NCBI RefSeq assembly: GCF_007896845.1
Contig: NZ_VOHS01000037.1
Coordinates: 1 to 50,769 of the forward strand
Reading direction: 5' to 3'
Source: Chitinophaga pinensis
Lineage (GTDB): Bacteria; Bacteroidota; Bacteroidia; Chitinophagales; Chitinophagaceae
DNA length: 50,769 nucleotides
The translations under genes were made by a program, and so were the position numbers. Position 1 is the first letter of the stretch. Every line of letters starts with the position of its first letter. Under the pieces are notes generated by a model, which was not told the origin of the DNA, searched no databases, and saw only the letters and a list, made by a program, of their open reading frames with translations. Positions 35,270-43,912 of this stretch are shown here, piece by piece.

Positions 35270-36025
35270 ATGAAATACGCAAAGATCTACGCATTGTCAT
35301 GTGTGGCAGCTTTCCTGTCTGCCTGCCATCAACCAGCTGAAAATACACAAAATACTGCTGCTCAGTTCTTAGATAGCGACGGCGCTGTCAGTAAAAAAGC
35401 GCAGGGCAATCATGCAGCAACACTATTACCTGTGAACAGAGAAGATGCGGGCTATCCGGAAGGAGGTCAGTTCCCACAGGATACTCTGACCGCCAGTGGC
35501 TGGTCAGTCAGATATCTTGTAAAAGATGATAACACGAAATACAAAGACCTGTATGTGGAATGCAGCAATGGAAAAAGTAAGCTGGTAATTCCGCAGTCGC
35601 AGGTACTTGCTTTGAGCTGGAAATACATTCCACGTTATGCCGGCGAAAATACAAAGCACCTTTTCTTTGAATACTATTGTGGTAATGAATGTTTTGCGGT
35701 AATGACGGTCAGCAAGGAAAGTCAGCCGGAATATCAGGAATATGAACAGGTACTGGATTATGACGTGCTTAGCGGTCAGATCGTATACAACATCACCAGC
35801 AGTGATACAGAAGACAGTGTAAGAGTGGTTGCAGTGAATGTGGCCCGCAGAAAGGAAAAGAAGATGGCTTTCAACAATATGCGCAGGGCGGGTGCGAATG
35901 CAGGCATTGACAGTGTTGTATTCAAAAGTGGTAAAGTACAGGTGTTTGCCGGCCTGATAGACAGAAATGATCCTGAAGAGGAAGATATTATAAAGGAAAG
36001 TCGCAGTGTCTCATTTGATAATTAG
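35270..36025 (+). CDS. Unknown lipoprotein
   Basis: 251 residues with a lipoprotein signal (LSCVAAFLSACHQ; lipobox LSAC). A low-complexity linker follows (ENTQNTAAQFLDSDG), then a ~190-residue beta-rich domain (WSVRYLVKDDNTKYKDLYVECSNGKSKLVIPQSQVLALSWKYIP …) without a motif I recognise. It ends in an acidic tail. A small gene follows 35 bp downstream on the same strand, so the two may form an operon. Confidence 0.8.
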   Translation: MKYAKIYALSCVAAFLSACHQPAENTQNTAAQFLDSDGAVSKKAQGNHAATLLPVNREDAGYPEGGQFPQDTLTASGWSVRYLVKDDNTKYKDLYVECSNGKSKLVIPQSQVLALSWKYIPRYAGENTKHLFFEYYCGNECFAVMTVSKESQPEYQEYEQVLDYDVLSGQIVYNITSSDTEDSVRVVAVNVARRKEKKMAFNNMRRAGANAGIDSVVFKSGKVQVFAGLIDRNDPEEEDIIKESRSVSFDN

Positions 36026-36060
36026 AATATACCATTATACTTGCAGAAAGATATGGTATC

Positions 36061-36462
36061 ATGATAGAAGCAACTGACGTGCGCTCCGGTAACCTGGTAT
36101 GGTATTATGATCTGTATATGAATGAGACGGTGTTTGAGGTAGAAGGAATACTGGACGGATTTATCTATAATTCTGCACTGCCGAAAAGCAAACTGCCTCT
36201 GGCCAGTGTGCATCCGTTAACACTCGATACAGGACATCTCAGCAGTCTGGGATTTGTACAGGGAGATAGAGATCACGGGGAAGATGAAAATGTATTTTCC
36301 TTCAGATATAACCGGAAGGACAGTATCTATGTGAGAGATGAAGGCTATTCTTTTCAGCTGCTGGCAGAAGCACCGGGACAGCTGGTGCCGTACGGACAAC
36401 CTTTGGTATATGTACACCAGTTACAGAACCTCTTTTATTGTCTGACCGGTAAAGAACTATGA
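36061..36462 (+). CDS. Small conserved protein of a Bacteroidota family (…HQLQNLFYCLTGKEL type)
   Basis: 133 residues with no signal peptide. The end YVHQLQNLFYCLTGKEL matches, as I remember it, a widespread short Bacteroidota family whose members close with HQLQNLYFALTGEEL; the middle PLTLDTGHLSSLGF also fits that family (P-L-T…L…L-G-F). Members are often near phage or mobile regions, but their function is unknown to me. It follows the lipoprotein gene closely and ends 3 bp before a stem-loop. Confidence 0.7.
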   Translation: MIEATDVRSGNLVWYYDLYMNETVFEVEGILDGFIYNSALPKSKLPLASVHPLTLDTGHLSSLGFVQGDRDHGEDENVFSFRYNRKDSIYVRDEGYSFQLLAEAPGQLVPYGQPLVYVHQLQNLFYCLTGKEL

Positions 36463-36464
36463 TT

Positions 36465-36499
36465 AACAGCGGGTATACTTCAGCAGTATGCCCGCTGTT
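36465..36499. terminator. Stem-loop between convergent genes
   Basis: AACAGCGGGTATACT pairs with AGTATGCCCGCTGTT (15 bp, one G·T) with a 5-base loop, between the plus gene ending at 36462 and the minus gene at 36510. No long T-run follows. Confidence 0.6.
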
Positions 36500-36509
36500 G
36501 ATCGTAATA

Positions 36510-37088
36510 TCATGGATGAGGACCCATACAAACGACCTGTACGCCGCTGAAGGTACCCTTAACAGTCACCGTTTTTTCGGAACCGGACTCTATATCATTC
36601 GGACCGGTAAATTCAAAATTACCCGAGATAAATGCTTTTACATCATCAAATCTGATCTCTGTCAGAGTAAAAGAACCCTTTTCTGCACTGGAAGACACGT
36701 CTTTGCCGGACCCCTCGTCAGCAGTTTCTGTTGCTTCATCCTGCGGATAGTTCAGGAACTGTGCGAAGTTGCCCACCTGATCTTCTCCGGTAGACTTATC
36801 AAACGTAATAGTAACTGGTTTGAATTCCCCTATTTTTTTCAGATCAAATCTCAGGGACAGGATTCGTTTTCCGTCACGCAGTGTACATTCCATGTTCATA
36901 ATAGCCAGCTTGCTGCTACCGATAGTAGCATTCCCTCTGATATCTTTAGAGGAGAAGACCGTACCATTTCTTTCGATGTTTAATGTACCTGGATTAGGCA
37001 CCTTTTTTTGTGCGGATACAGTGGTGACGCTCATACAGAGGATAGCAACAACAGCGGTTGTTATCCGCGAAAGTGTGTTCGTTTTCAT
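36510..37088 (-). CDS. Exported protein of unknown function
   Basis: 192 residues from the ATG at 37088; the frame extends up to 37142, but the signal peptide (ITTAVVAILCMSVTTVSAQ) fits this start. The mature part looks like a single beta-sandwich (LNIERNGTVFSSKDIRGNATIGSSKLAIMN … LRFDLKKIGEFKPVTITFD) with an acidic Ser/Thr-rich loop (DEATETADEGSGKDVSSSAEKG). No cysteine lipobox, so a soluble periplasmic protein. No family recognised. Confidence 0.75.
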   Translation of the reverse strand: MKTNTLSRITTAVVAILCMSVTTVSAQKKVPNPGTLNIERNGTVFSSKDIRGNATIGSSKLAIMNMECTLRDGKRILSLRFDLKKIGEFKPVTITFDKSTGEDQVGNFAQFLNYPQDEATETADEGSGKDVSSSAEKGSFTLTEIRFDDVKAFISGNFEFTGPNDIESGSEKTVTVKGTFSGVQVVCMGPHP

Positions 37089-37323
37089 GTAGGTTTCGTT
37101 AGGGATAGATAGGTGAATCAGATTTACTGACGAAAGATACAAAATTTATTATCAAAGCGCCAGTAGTGAGACTCTTCCTTTGTGATTATATAATATTGGC
37201 GTATCTTTTACTGTACTTTTTATGGTGTTGTAATAAATTGATTAACAGTTATATGTGCCGATCAAGTCCACCTCATCTCTACCTCACTTCCACTACGCAT
37301 ACTGCACCACTTCCCCTTGGCTT

Positions 37324-37722
37324 TTAATGATTGACTGTGAGGCCCTTAAGTGTCTCTATTGCCTTTGCGGCATCTTCCTTTGCCACAAAGATATGATCGT
37401 GATAAAAAGCGGCTACTACGTTGCAGCTGATACCTTCCCTGCCCAATGCCGAAGAGAAGGCGGCAGTGAGTCCGACGGCTGACAGCGAAGAATGGACTTT
37501 CAGCGTGATCCACGCAGCAATATAGGTATAGGACAATTGTAGTCTGTCGGCTGTTTCCCGGGAAAGAATCAGTGTGATACCTTCTTCTTCCCGGAAGCTG
37601 CCGAGGATGTCTTTTATGTCAATTGCCTGATTATCAGGTACGGTGCAGAAAACATACTCGCCTTGCTGTAATTGAGGCGTCATGTCTTTGAGCAACCGGG
37701 CGAGATCTGTAATACCACTCAT
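37324..37722 (-). CDS. ACT-domain protein
   Basis: 132 residues with no signal peptide. The two ACT-like repeats are the first half (GEYVFCTVPDNQAI…GITLILSRETADRLQLSY) and the second half (AAWITLKVHSSLSAVGLTAAFSSALGREGISCNVVAAFYHDHIFVAKEDAAKAIETL), in which the beta-alpha-beta-beta-alpha-beta order and the SLxAVGLTAAxSxALxxxGIxCNxVAxxxHDHIFV pattern are characteristic. ACT domains sense amino acids. Proteins of this size act as stand-alone sensors or regulators. The amidohydrolase gene is 40 bp upstream on the same strand, so they are probably co-transcribed. Confidence 0.85.
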   Translation of the reverse strand: MSGITDLARLLKDMTPQLQQGEYVFCTVPDNQAIDIKDILGSFREEEGITLILSRETADRLQLSYTYIAAWITLKVHSSLSAVGLTAAFSSALGREGISCNVVAAFYHDHIFVAKEDAAKAIETLKGLTVNH

Positions 37723-37762
37723 GCACTAAATATACAGAAAACCGCCGGGCAGGAGTGGGCGC

Positions 37763-39520
37763 TTATTTTTTTGAGGGAGATATAAACGACACGCGTGCTA
37801 TTTTCCCATTTTCAATAGTATAAATGGCAATGGCTTCCAGTGGTTTATTTCCCATACCTGTTACGCTTTCCTGATCTATCACTGTATTTCCTGCCACCAT
37901 TCTGTTCACCAGCTGACAGTGCAGGTTTTTAGCTTTCTCAAACAGTCCGCTATACCGTTGGCGCATCTGTTCTTTCCCTTTCATGATCACCTGTCCTGTT
38001 GCCTGATCTGTGATGATTACACTGTCACTATAGGGCGCCAGAAAGGCGTCAATATTTCTCGCATTATAAGCATTGAGTTGTTGCTGTGCGAGTATTTCAG
38101 GCGTAACCGGCAATAGTTTTCCGGCGTCAATGGTTTTACCCCTGTGTATTAAGGTCTCTATATGTGACAGCGCATCCAGATCCTGTAAGGGGTCTTTGGA
38201 TAACAACAGGAGGTCTGCCATCTTTCCTTTTTCAACACTCCCATAGTCTTTGTCCTTTCCAAAACCTTTGGCGGCGTTGATGGTCGCTGCGCGGATAATC
38301 TCTATGTTGGTCAGTCCGGCGCTTTGCATGGCTTTCAATTCTGTAAAATAAGAAGAGGCATGTAGTGTACCTATATTCCCCGCATCGGTGCCCGTAACGA
38401 TATTAATACCTGCATCCTGTGCCAGTTTCAGGTTTTTCAGCATGATCGTATCTTCTTCTGACGGCACGCGATGCAAGGCACGTAGTTGTCTGTAACTGAA
38501 TTTAGCAATGCTGCTGTCAATATGTTGAAGATCAGTCAGTGTACCAAGCATAAACGGATCGCCATAAGCCAGATCGTGTGCAGGAAAATCAAACTGTTGC
38601 GTAAAAGCGCGTTTATAACCATGCATGACGGTTAATGTGGGAATGTATACGGTCTGGTGACTTTTGAGCAGCTGCAGCATTTCATTATCAAACAATTTAT
38701 CGTCTACACTGTGTACGAGAATATCTGCTCCCGCACTGACTGCCAGTTTTGCTGTTTCATATTCGGTACCGTGTACGGCTACTTTCAGGCTGTGGGCATG
38801 ACTTTCTTCTATAGCGGCACGTACGATATGCAGAGTGCTTTCTGCCGGTTGACCGGGTACTACGATGTACCAGATCTTAATAAAATCAGGTTTGTAAGGC
38901 AGTTGTTTTCTGACGAGTGCACGCGCTTCTTCCGGTGTGGTGACTTTCACAATAGGCGGATCATTTTTATCCAGATTGGGCGGCAGATAGGTGGATACCA
39001 GCGGACCAGTTACCCACGCATTGGTACTCAGGGAGTCTTTGGCTGCCTGTTCCCTGATCGTAAAGTTGCGTAGCGGGCCTCCTACATCTGCAACCGTGGT
39101 GATCCCACAGGCCAGATAACGGGCCATCAGATCGTTCAGGTGATCTTTAACCCATTGCTGGTCTTTTTCGTAGGGATAGACATGTCTCAGATCCAGCGCG
39201 TCTGGTCTGGTATATAATCCGCCGCTTTGGAAAAAGTGTATATGCGCATCTGTCATTCCCGGCATTATAAAACGTCCTGTGGCATCGATGGTGGTAGCGC
39301 CGGCAGGAATCTGCAGTTTTTTGGATGGCCCCGTCATCACGATCCGGTCATTCTCAATAATGATCGTCTGATCAGGCAGTGTTTTGTTGTGAATGACGTC
39401 TATGACGTTTGCATGCGTAATGCAGACAGTCTTTGTGGTGGCGCCCGGCACTGACTGAGCATATACCGGTAGGGTACAGGCGATTAGTGCGGTCTTCAGT
39501 AGCAGATAGCAGCGTTTCAT
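37763..39520 (-). CDS. Exported amidohydrolase with a C-terminal SnoaL-like domain
   Basis: 585 residues with a signal peptide (LLLKTALIACTLPVYAQ). The amidohydrolase metal motif is MPGMTDAHIHFF (H-x-H), followed by the conserved THANVIDVIHNKTLPDQTIIIENDRI start, VHG…VSAGADILVHSVDD, and GTDAGNIG (metal Asp). The N-terminal two thirds match the imidazolonepropionase/prolidase-like class. Residues ~465-585 form a separate alpha+beta barrel (LNAYNARNIDAFLAPYSDSVIITDQATGQVIMKGKEQMRQRYSGLF … YTIENGKIARVSFI), a SnoaL/NTF2-like fold. This fusion would be periplasmic; substrate unknown. It is divergent from the patatin gene. Confidence 0.88.
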   Translation of the reverse strand: MKRCYLLLKTALIACTLPVYAQSVPGATTKTVCITHANVIDVIHNKTLPDQTIIIENDRIVMTGPSKKLQIPAGATTIDATGRFIMPGMTDAHIHFFQSGGLYTRPDALDLRHVYPYEKDQQWVKDHLNDLMARYLACGITTVADVGGPLRNFTIREQAAKDSLSTNAWVTGPLVSTYLPPNLDKNDPPIVKVTTPEEARALVRKQLPYKPDFIKIWYIVVPGQPAESTLHIVRAAIEESHAHSLKVAVHGTEYETAKLAVSAGADILVHSVDDKLFDNEMLQLLKSHQTVYIPTLTVMHGYKRAFTQQFDFPAHDLAYGDPFMLGTLTDLQHIDSSIAKFSYRQLRALHRVPSEEDTIMLKNLKLAQDAGINIVTGTDAGNIGTLHASSYFTELKAMQSAGLTNIEIIRAATINAAKGFGKDKDYGSVEKGKMADLLLLSKDPLQDLDALSHIETLIHRGKTIDAGKLLPVTPEILAQQQLNAYNARNIDAFLAPYSDSVIITDQATGQVIMKGKEQMRQRYSGLFEKAKNLHCQLVNRMVAGNTVIDQESVTGMGNKPLEAIAIYTIENGKIARVSFISPSKK

Positions 39521-39580
39521 GGGTTACGTTTGAAAGCGTTAAAGGTAGCAGATTTTAGTTTCTTTATATATATTAGCCGG

Positions 39581-40375
39581 ATGAATCAGGAGTTGAAAAT
39601 CCCTATGCGACGTCCGTTTGTACTTTCCGGTGGTGGCGCCCGCGGGTATGCCCACATCGGCGTATTAAAGGCATTTGAAGAGCACCACATCTTTCCCGAA
39701 GCTATTGCAGCCACCAGTGCCGGCTCTATTGCTGCCGCCTTTATATGCGACGGGTATAGTCCGGATGAAGTAAGAGAAATATTCCAGCATACGAAGATGG
39801 GATTGTCTATGCAATGGAGAAACCTGAAATCAGGTTTTCTGTCATTGAAGACGGTAGAGAAAGTGTTGAAACAAACCCTGCGTCACACCACTTTTGAATC
39901 TTTGCCGCTGCCTTTATATATCGCGGCTACGGACTATGGTACCGGCAGACAAACCATTTTTTCCAGGGGAGAAATGATTCCCGCGGTATTGGCGGCTTCT
40001 ACTATTCCTATGCTGTTTCCGCCGGTGGTAATAGATGGTATACCGTATATCGATGGTGGTATTTCCAGTAATCTGCCTGTTGAACCACTGTTGGGCACTT
40101 ATCATGATATTGTTGGTGTGCATGTCAATCCGATGACGCCTTATAATCCCGGCGGCAGCATTTCGGCGGCCATGGACCGTACCATGCATATGGCAATTCA
40201 GGAGCCGGTATTGAAGAACAGGCAATTGTGCAGCCTTTTTATAGAACCGGAGGAGCTTGGACAGTTTGGAATGTTTGATTTTAAGCGTTTCGACGCTATT
40301 TATCAGGCGGGATTGGAATACACCCGGAAACGGCTGGAAGAGGCAGCCGGATGGCCGGATGTACAGGTGGTGTAG
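39581..40375 (+). CDS. Patatin-like phospholipase
   Basis: 264 residues from the ATG at 39581 (the frame extends to 39530). The patatin oxyanion motif GGGARGYAHIGVL is present. The nucleophile Ser46 is in AATSAGSIAAA; the usual G-x-S-x-G is here A-T-S-A-G. The catalytic Asp is in YIDGGISSNLPVEPL. No signal peptide, so cytoplasmic or membrane-associated. Members hydrolyse acyl chains of phospholipids. Divergent from the amidohydrolase gene with only 60 bp between starts, so they may share a control region. Confidence 0.93.
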   Translation: MNQELKIPMRRPFVLSGGGARGYAHIGVLKAFEEHHIFPEAIAATSAGSIAAAFICDGYSPDEVREIFQHTKMGLSMQWRNLKSGFLSLKTVEKVLKQTLRHTTFESLPLPLYIAATDYGTGRQTIFSRGEMIPAVLAASTIPMLFPPVVIDGIPYIDGGISSNLPVEPLLGTYHDIVGVHVNPMTPYNPGGSISAAMDRTMHMAIQEPVLKNRQLCSLFIEPEELGQFGMFDFKRFDAIYQAGLEYTRKRLEEAAGWPDVQVV

Positions 40376-40506
40376 TGTATTCAACTTGTCAAGTCAAAAA
40401 CAGGCTGACGGCAGTGGGGGAGGTATGTACGAAAAAGAGACATCATGCGTTTATATGGGTAGATCGCGTTGTTCACTTGCCTCCTATTGTAAACCCACTC
40501 AGAAAA

Positions 40507-41265
40507 ATGAGACACTCGCTTAAAAATTCCATGATTATCGGTACCCTTGGTATCTTTTTATTGTCTGCCTGTAGCAAATCTGATATCGTCACTCCCGAAG
40601 AAAAGGCCGTAAATGAAAACTCAGGGGCAACGGGCGAAGTAGCCGCGCTTGCAGTACCTGTTGGCACTGTTGTTTATACCAGCAATGGTTATAAACTGAC
40701 CCTGACCAACAACGATCCAAATTTCAATGAAACAGTACGTCAGAAGATCGTAGACATCTTCTTTGGTACCTATCCGCAGCTGTTGACCCGCTTCAACCCC
40801 GGTGTCACCAAGTCAATTACCTATGTAATTGACCCTAACTACAGTGGAGTAGCCTATACTTCCGGTACAACTGTTACTTACAGTGCGGCATGGTTCCAGA
40901 GCAATCCACAGGATGTGGACGTAGCAACGCATGAGATCATGCATATCATTCAGGCGTATACCGGCGGTACACCCGGCTGGTTAACTGAGGGTATTGCGGA
41001 TCTGGTACGTTACAGATACGGCGTGAATAACTCAGCAGCAGGATGGTCTTTGCCTGCATTTTCTTCCTCTCAGTCTTATACGAATTCTTACCGCGTTACC
41101 GCACGTTTCCTGGCATGGCTGGAAAATCACGTAAGCAGCACGATTGTAACCAATCTGAATACCGCTTTACGTAATCATACCTACACCGCCAATACCTGGG
41201 TAACGCTGACTGGTAAAACCGTTGATCAGCTCTGGGCTGACTATGCAGCTAACCCTGCATTGTAA
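40507..41265 (+). CDS. Basic-secretory-protein (BSP) family lipoprotein, putative metallopeptidase
   Basis: 252 residues from the ATG at 40507; the open frame extends to 40351, but the lipoprotein signal (IIGTLGIFLLSACSKSD; lipobox LSAC) sets this start. The zinc motif HEIMHIIQAY (H-E-x-x-H) is followed by GTPGWLTEGIADLVRYRYG, in which the Glu and the surrounding W-L-x-E-G-I-A-D pattern are typical of the BSP/‘plant peptidase-like’ family. The end (TWVTLTGKTVDQLWADYAANP) also fits. It is exported and attached to the membrane; its substrate is unknown. Confidence 0.9.
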   Translation: MRHSLKNSMIIGTLGIFLLSACSKSDIVTPEEKAVNENSGATGEVAALAVPVGTVVYTSNGYKLTLTNNDPNFNETVRQKIVDIFFGTYPQLLTRFNPGVTKSITYVIDPNYSGVAYTSGTTVTYSAAWFQSNPQDVDVATHEIMHIIQAYTGGTPGWLTEGIADLVRYRYGVNNSAAGWSLPAFSSSQSYTNSYRVTARFLAWLENHVSSTIVTNLNTALRNHTYTANTWVTLTGKTVDQLWADYAANPAL

Positions 41266-41363
41266 CGGGAAACGGTATCGCATCAATGTGTTGCCATTAT
41301 TAGTAATTAATAACTATCACACCGGGAGGTGATGAACAGCGATCTTTTTTGCAACACATACCG

Positions 41364-41398
41364 ATATCCCGGCTGCTGGACAGCCGGGATATTTTTTA
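41364..41398. terminator. Terminator of the BSP gene
   Basis: ATATCCCGGCTG / CAGCCGGGATAT, a perfect 12-bp stem with loop CTGGA, followed by TTTTTT. It lies about 100 bp past the BSP gene and faces the minus gene at 41399. Confidence 0.85.
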
Positions 41399-42034
41399 TC
41401 AGTCAAAGAAAGGTTCAGGTGCAGTTCTGTCTACACGGAATGCCTGATCAAGATAATACAGCACCGTTTCAGGTGCTTTGGCAGTTCTGACCAGTTCCCG
41501 CAGGGGTGTCACTATTCTTGGATATTCATCAATAAACTCCAGTCCTTCCACAAAAGGTAGTTCAAATGATTGCATCAGCAGGCGGAACCGTTCCAGTTCT
41601 GCACCCCAGTAACGGATGTATTTACTGGCGCTGATGCCCAGTTCTATCAGGATATCTTTGGTCTGAAACAGCATGCCGGCTTCCAGCATGCAATCCTGTG
41701 CCAGCTCCGGCTCATACTTCTCCAGCTCTTTCAGCACAAATTCTTTTTGTAACAGGGGAGTGGTCATGTTCTCTTCTTCATAAATGCCATATACACAACT
41801 CACCTTTGATGGCAGGGTCTCTGCCAGCGTAAGAAAAAGCGCCCATAAACGATCATTGTCAATATTGATTGTCGCCTGAAAACGATAAGGCAGGCGGGGA
41901 TTTTCATTCATCTGCAGATTGTATCCTTCCATGATCTTCGCCTTTCGCCGCCGGATGAGAATTTCATCAATATCAGGACGGTGATCCAGTTCCGCGTCAG
42001 TTGGAATACGCACAGTAATGGGCAATTGTAACAT
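41399..42034 (-). CDS. Unknown cytoplasmic protein
   Basis: 211 residues with no signal peptide or membrane segment. I do not recognise the family. The chain is mixed alpha/beta and acidic, with an opening beta stretch (LPITVRIPTDAELDHRPDIDEILIRRRKAKIMEG). The start ATG (42034) is 5 bp from a minus-strand -7-like box, which suggests a leaderless or near-leaderless mRNA. Divergent from the GH15 gene. Confidence 0.75.
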   Translation of the reverse strand: MLQLPITVRIPTDAELDHRPDIDEILIRRRKAKIMEGYNLQMNENPRLPYRFQATINIDNDRLWALFLTLAETLPSKVSCVYGIYEEENMTTPLLQKEFVLKELEKYEPELAQDCMLEAGMLFQTKDILIELGISASKYIRYWGAELERFRLLMQSFELPFVEGLEFIDEYPRIVTPLRELVRTAKAPETVLYYLDQAFRVDRTAPEPFFD

Positions 42035-42038
42035 GCAG

Positions 42039-42059
42039 TAAAGGTAAGGGATACCTTTG
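42039..42059. promoter_or_regulatory. Mirror-image -7 boxes between divergent genes
   Basis: The plus-strand box TACCTTTG (42052-42059) is an exact TAnnTTTG with an ATTG 23 bp upstream (42025-42028); the minus-strand box TACCTTTA (42046-42039) has one mismatch. Together they form the inverted repeat AAAGGTA-AGGGA-TACCTTT. The plus box would drive the GH15 gene and the minus box the gene at 41399. Confidence 0.55.
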
Positions 42060-42074
42060 TTTTAGGCATGGTTC

Positions 42075-43910
42075 ATGATAAATACCAGTATGAAGCATCA
42101 GGAACGGCCATATCAGCGTATTGAAAATTATGGTATCATCGGCAACCTTGAAACAGTCGCTCTGGTTTCCCTGACAGGGTCCATTGACTTCATGTGTTTT
42201 CCCCGCTTTGATGCCCCCAGTATTTTTGCTTCCCTGCTGGACTCCACAAAAGGAGGGTTCTTCTCAGTAGAACCACAGATGGGAGAGTACAATTCCAAAC
42301 AATTGTACATACCCGGTACCGCCATTTTGCTGACCCGCTATTTTTCTGAATCAGGTATCGCCGAACTGACAGACTATATGCCCTTACAGGCAGCGGGCGA
42401 CGAAACAGACAGCACCATCGTGCGTAAGATCAAGGCGATCCGTGGTGATATCACTTTTAAAGTGCATTGCGCCCCCCGTTTTGATTATGCCGCAGCAAAA
42501 CATGAGGCCGAGCTGAAACAGAAAAAGAACGAAATCATATTTACTGCTATCAACGATGGGAATGTGCAGCTTCGGCTGATAGCGGATATTCCCCTTCAGC
42601 TGAAACGGAAAGATGGATATGCGGAGTTTACGCTGAAAGAATCAGAAACCGCTCATATCGTATTGCAGGCTGTCAAAAAAGACCATAAAGGGGCTTTTGC
42701 AGGCATTAACTACTATGCGCACGACACTTATCATGAAACGATTGCCAAGTGGCGGGAATGGGTCGGAAAATCGACTTATAAGGGGCACTATGGGGAACTG
42801 ATACAGCGCTCCGCCATTACATTGAAACTCCTGACTTCTGCCAGATATGGCTCGGTAGTAGCCGCAGCTACTTTCGGTGTGCCGGAAACCCTCGGCGGCA
42901 GCCGTAACTGGGATTATCGTTTTACGTGGATCCGTGATGCGGCATTTACCATGTATGCTTTCCTGAAACTCGGTTTCTACGATGAGGCGACAAACTTCAT
43001 GAACTGGATTTCCAGTCTTTGCACAGAAACAAAACTACAGCTGCTTTATAAAGTGGATGGGAGTAAAAGTGAGGCAGAACTGGAACTGAAATATCTCGAT
43101 GGCTATAAAGGCGCCAGACCGGTGCGTGTGGGTAATGCAGCAGCCACACAGCTGCAGATCGATATCTACGGAGAACTGATCGACACTATCTATATCTACA
43201 ACAAGTCTTATAAACCGATCACCTACGAGTTCTGGACCCTGATACAACAACAGGTGAACAGTGTGGTGGAAGGATGGAAATTGCCTGATCATGGTATCTG
43301 GGAAATCAGGAATGTAAAACGCGAATTCCTGCATACCCGGTTAATGTGCTGGGTCGCCATGGACAGAGCGATCAAGATTGCAGAACATCGTTCTTTCCCT
43401 TATCCGGAAATGGAATGGCAGGCTGTCCGGGATGAGATCTATAACGACATCTATCATAATTTCTGGAATGAGGAACTGGGTGCATGGGTACAGTATAAAG
43501 GTGCTAAGACCGTAGACGCCAGCGCATTGCTGATGCCATTGACACACTTTATCACACCCATGGAACCAAGATGGTTATCTACCATGAAAGTCATTGACCG
43601 CGACCTCCGGCTGGATGTACTGATCTATCGTTACCGCAATCACCTTGAACGGATCGATGGTCTTGACGGTGTAGAAGGTACCTTTAACATGTGTTCGTTC
43701 TGGTATATCGAAGCATTGGCCAAATGTGGTGAAATAGACCTCGCCGTAGAAAGTTTTGAGAAGATGATCGGTTACGCCAATCACCTCGGACTATTCAGCG
43801 AAGAACTGGGTATGAAAGGAGAACACCTCGGGAATTTTCCGCAGGCATTCACACACCTTGCCCTGATCAGTGCCGCAGTAGAAATCAACAAACAATTGAG
43901 CCGCCGCTAA
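42075..43910 (+). CDS. GH15-family glucoamylase/trehalase-like enzyme
   Basis: 611 residues. The start is set at the ATG at 42075; ATG 42090 (MKHQERPYQRIENYG) is equally possible. The N-terminal beta-sandwich has the family opening IENYGIIGNLETVALVSLTGSIDFMCFPRFDAPSIFASLLD. The (alpha/alpha)6 barrel holds the family motifs TFGVPETLGGSRNWDYRFTWIRDAAFTMYAF, PDHGIWEIRN (probable general acid Glu) and RIDGLDGVEGTFNMCSFWYIEALAKCG (second Glu in VEGTF). No signal peptide, so a cytoplasmic enzyme acting on alpha-glucosides such as trehalose or starch fragments. Transcribed alone from a good promoter. Confidence 0.93.
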   Translation: MINTSMKHQERPYQRIENYGIIGNLETVALVSLTGSIDFMCFPRFDAPSIFASLLDSTKGGFFSVEPQMGEYNSKQLYIPGTAILLTRYFSESGIAELTDYMPLQAAGDETDSTIVRKIKAIRGDITFKVHCAPRFDYAAAKHEAELKQKKNEIIFTAINDGNVQLRLIADIPLQLKRKDGYAEFTLKESETAHIVLQAVKKDHKGAFAGINYYAHDTYHETIAKWREWVGKSTYKGHYGELIQRSAITLKLLTSARYGSVVAAATFGVPETLGGSRNWDYRFTWIRDAAFTMYAFLKLGFYDEATNFMNWISSLCTETKLQLLYKVDGSKSEAELELKYLDGYKGARPVRVGNAAATQLQIDIYGELIDTIYIYNKSYKPITYEFWTLIQQQVNSVVEGWKLPDHGIWEIRNVKREFLHTRLMCWVAMDRAIKIAEHRSFPYPEMEWQAVRDEIYNDIYHNFWNEELGAWVQYKGAKTVDASALLMPLTHFITPMEPRWLSTMKVIDRDLRLDVLIYRYRNHLERIDGLDGVEGTFNMCSFWYIEALAKCGEIDLAVESFEKMIGYANHLGLFSEELGMKGEHLGNFPQAFTHLALISAAVEINKQLSRR

Positions 43911-43912
43911 CA

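Noticed and set aside
36459..36983. Plus-strand frame of 174 codons opposite the exported protein at 36510
   Set aside because: The minus-strand gene has a clear signal peptide and beta-rich text; the plus frame is its shadow.
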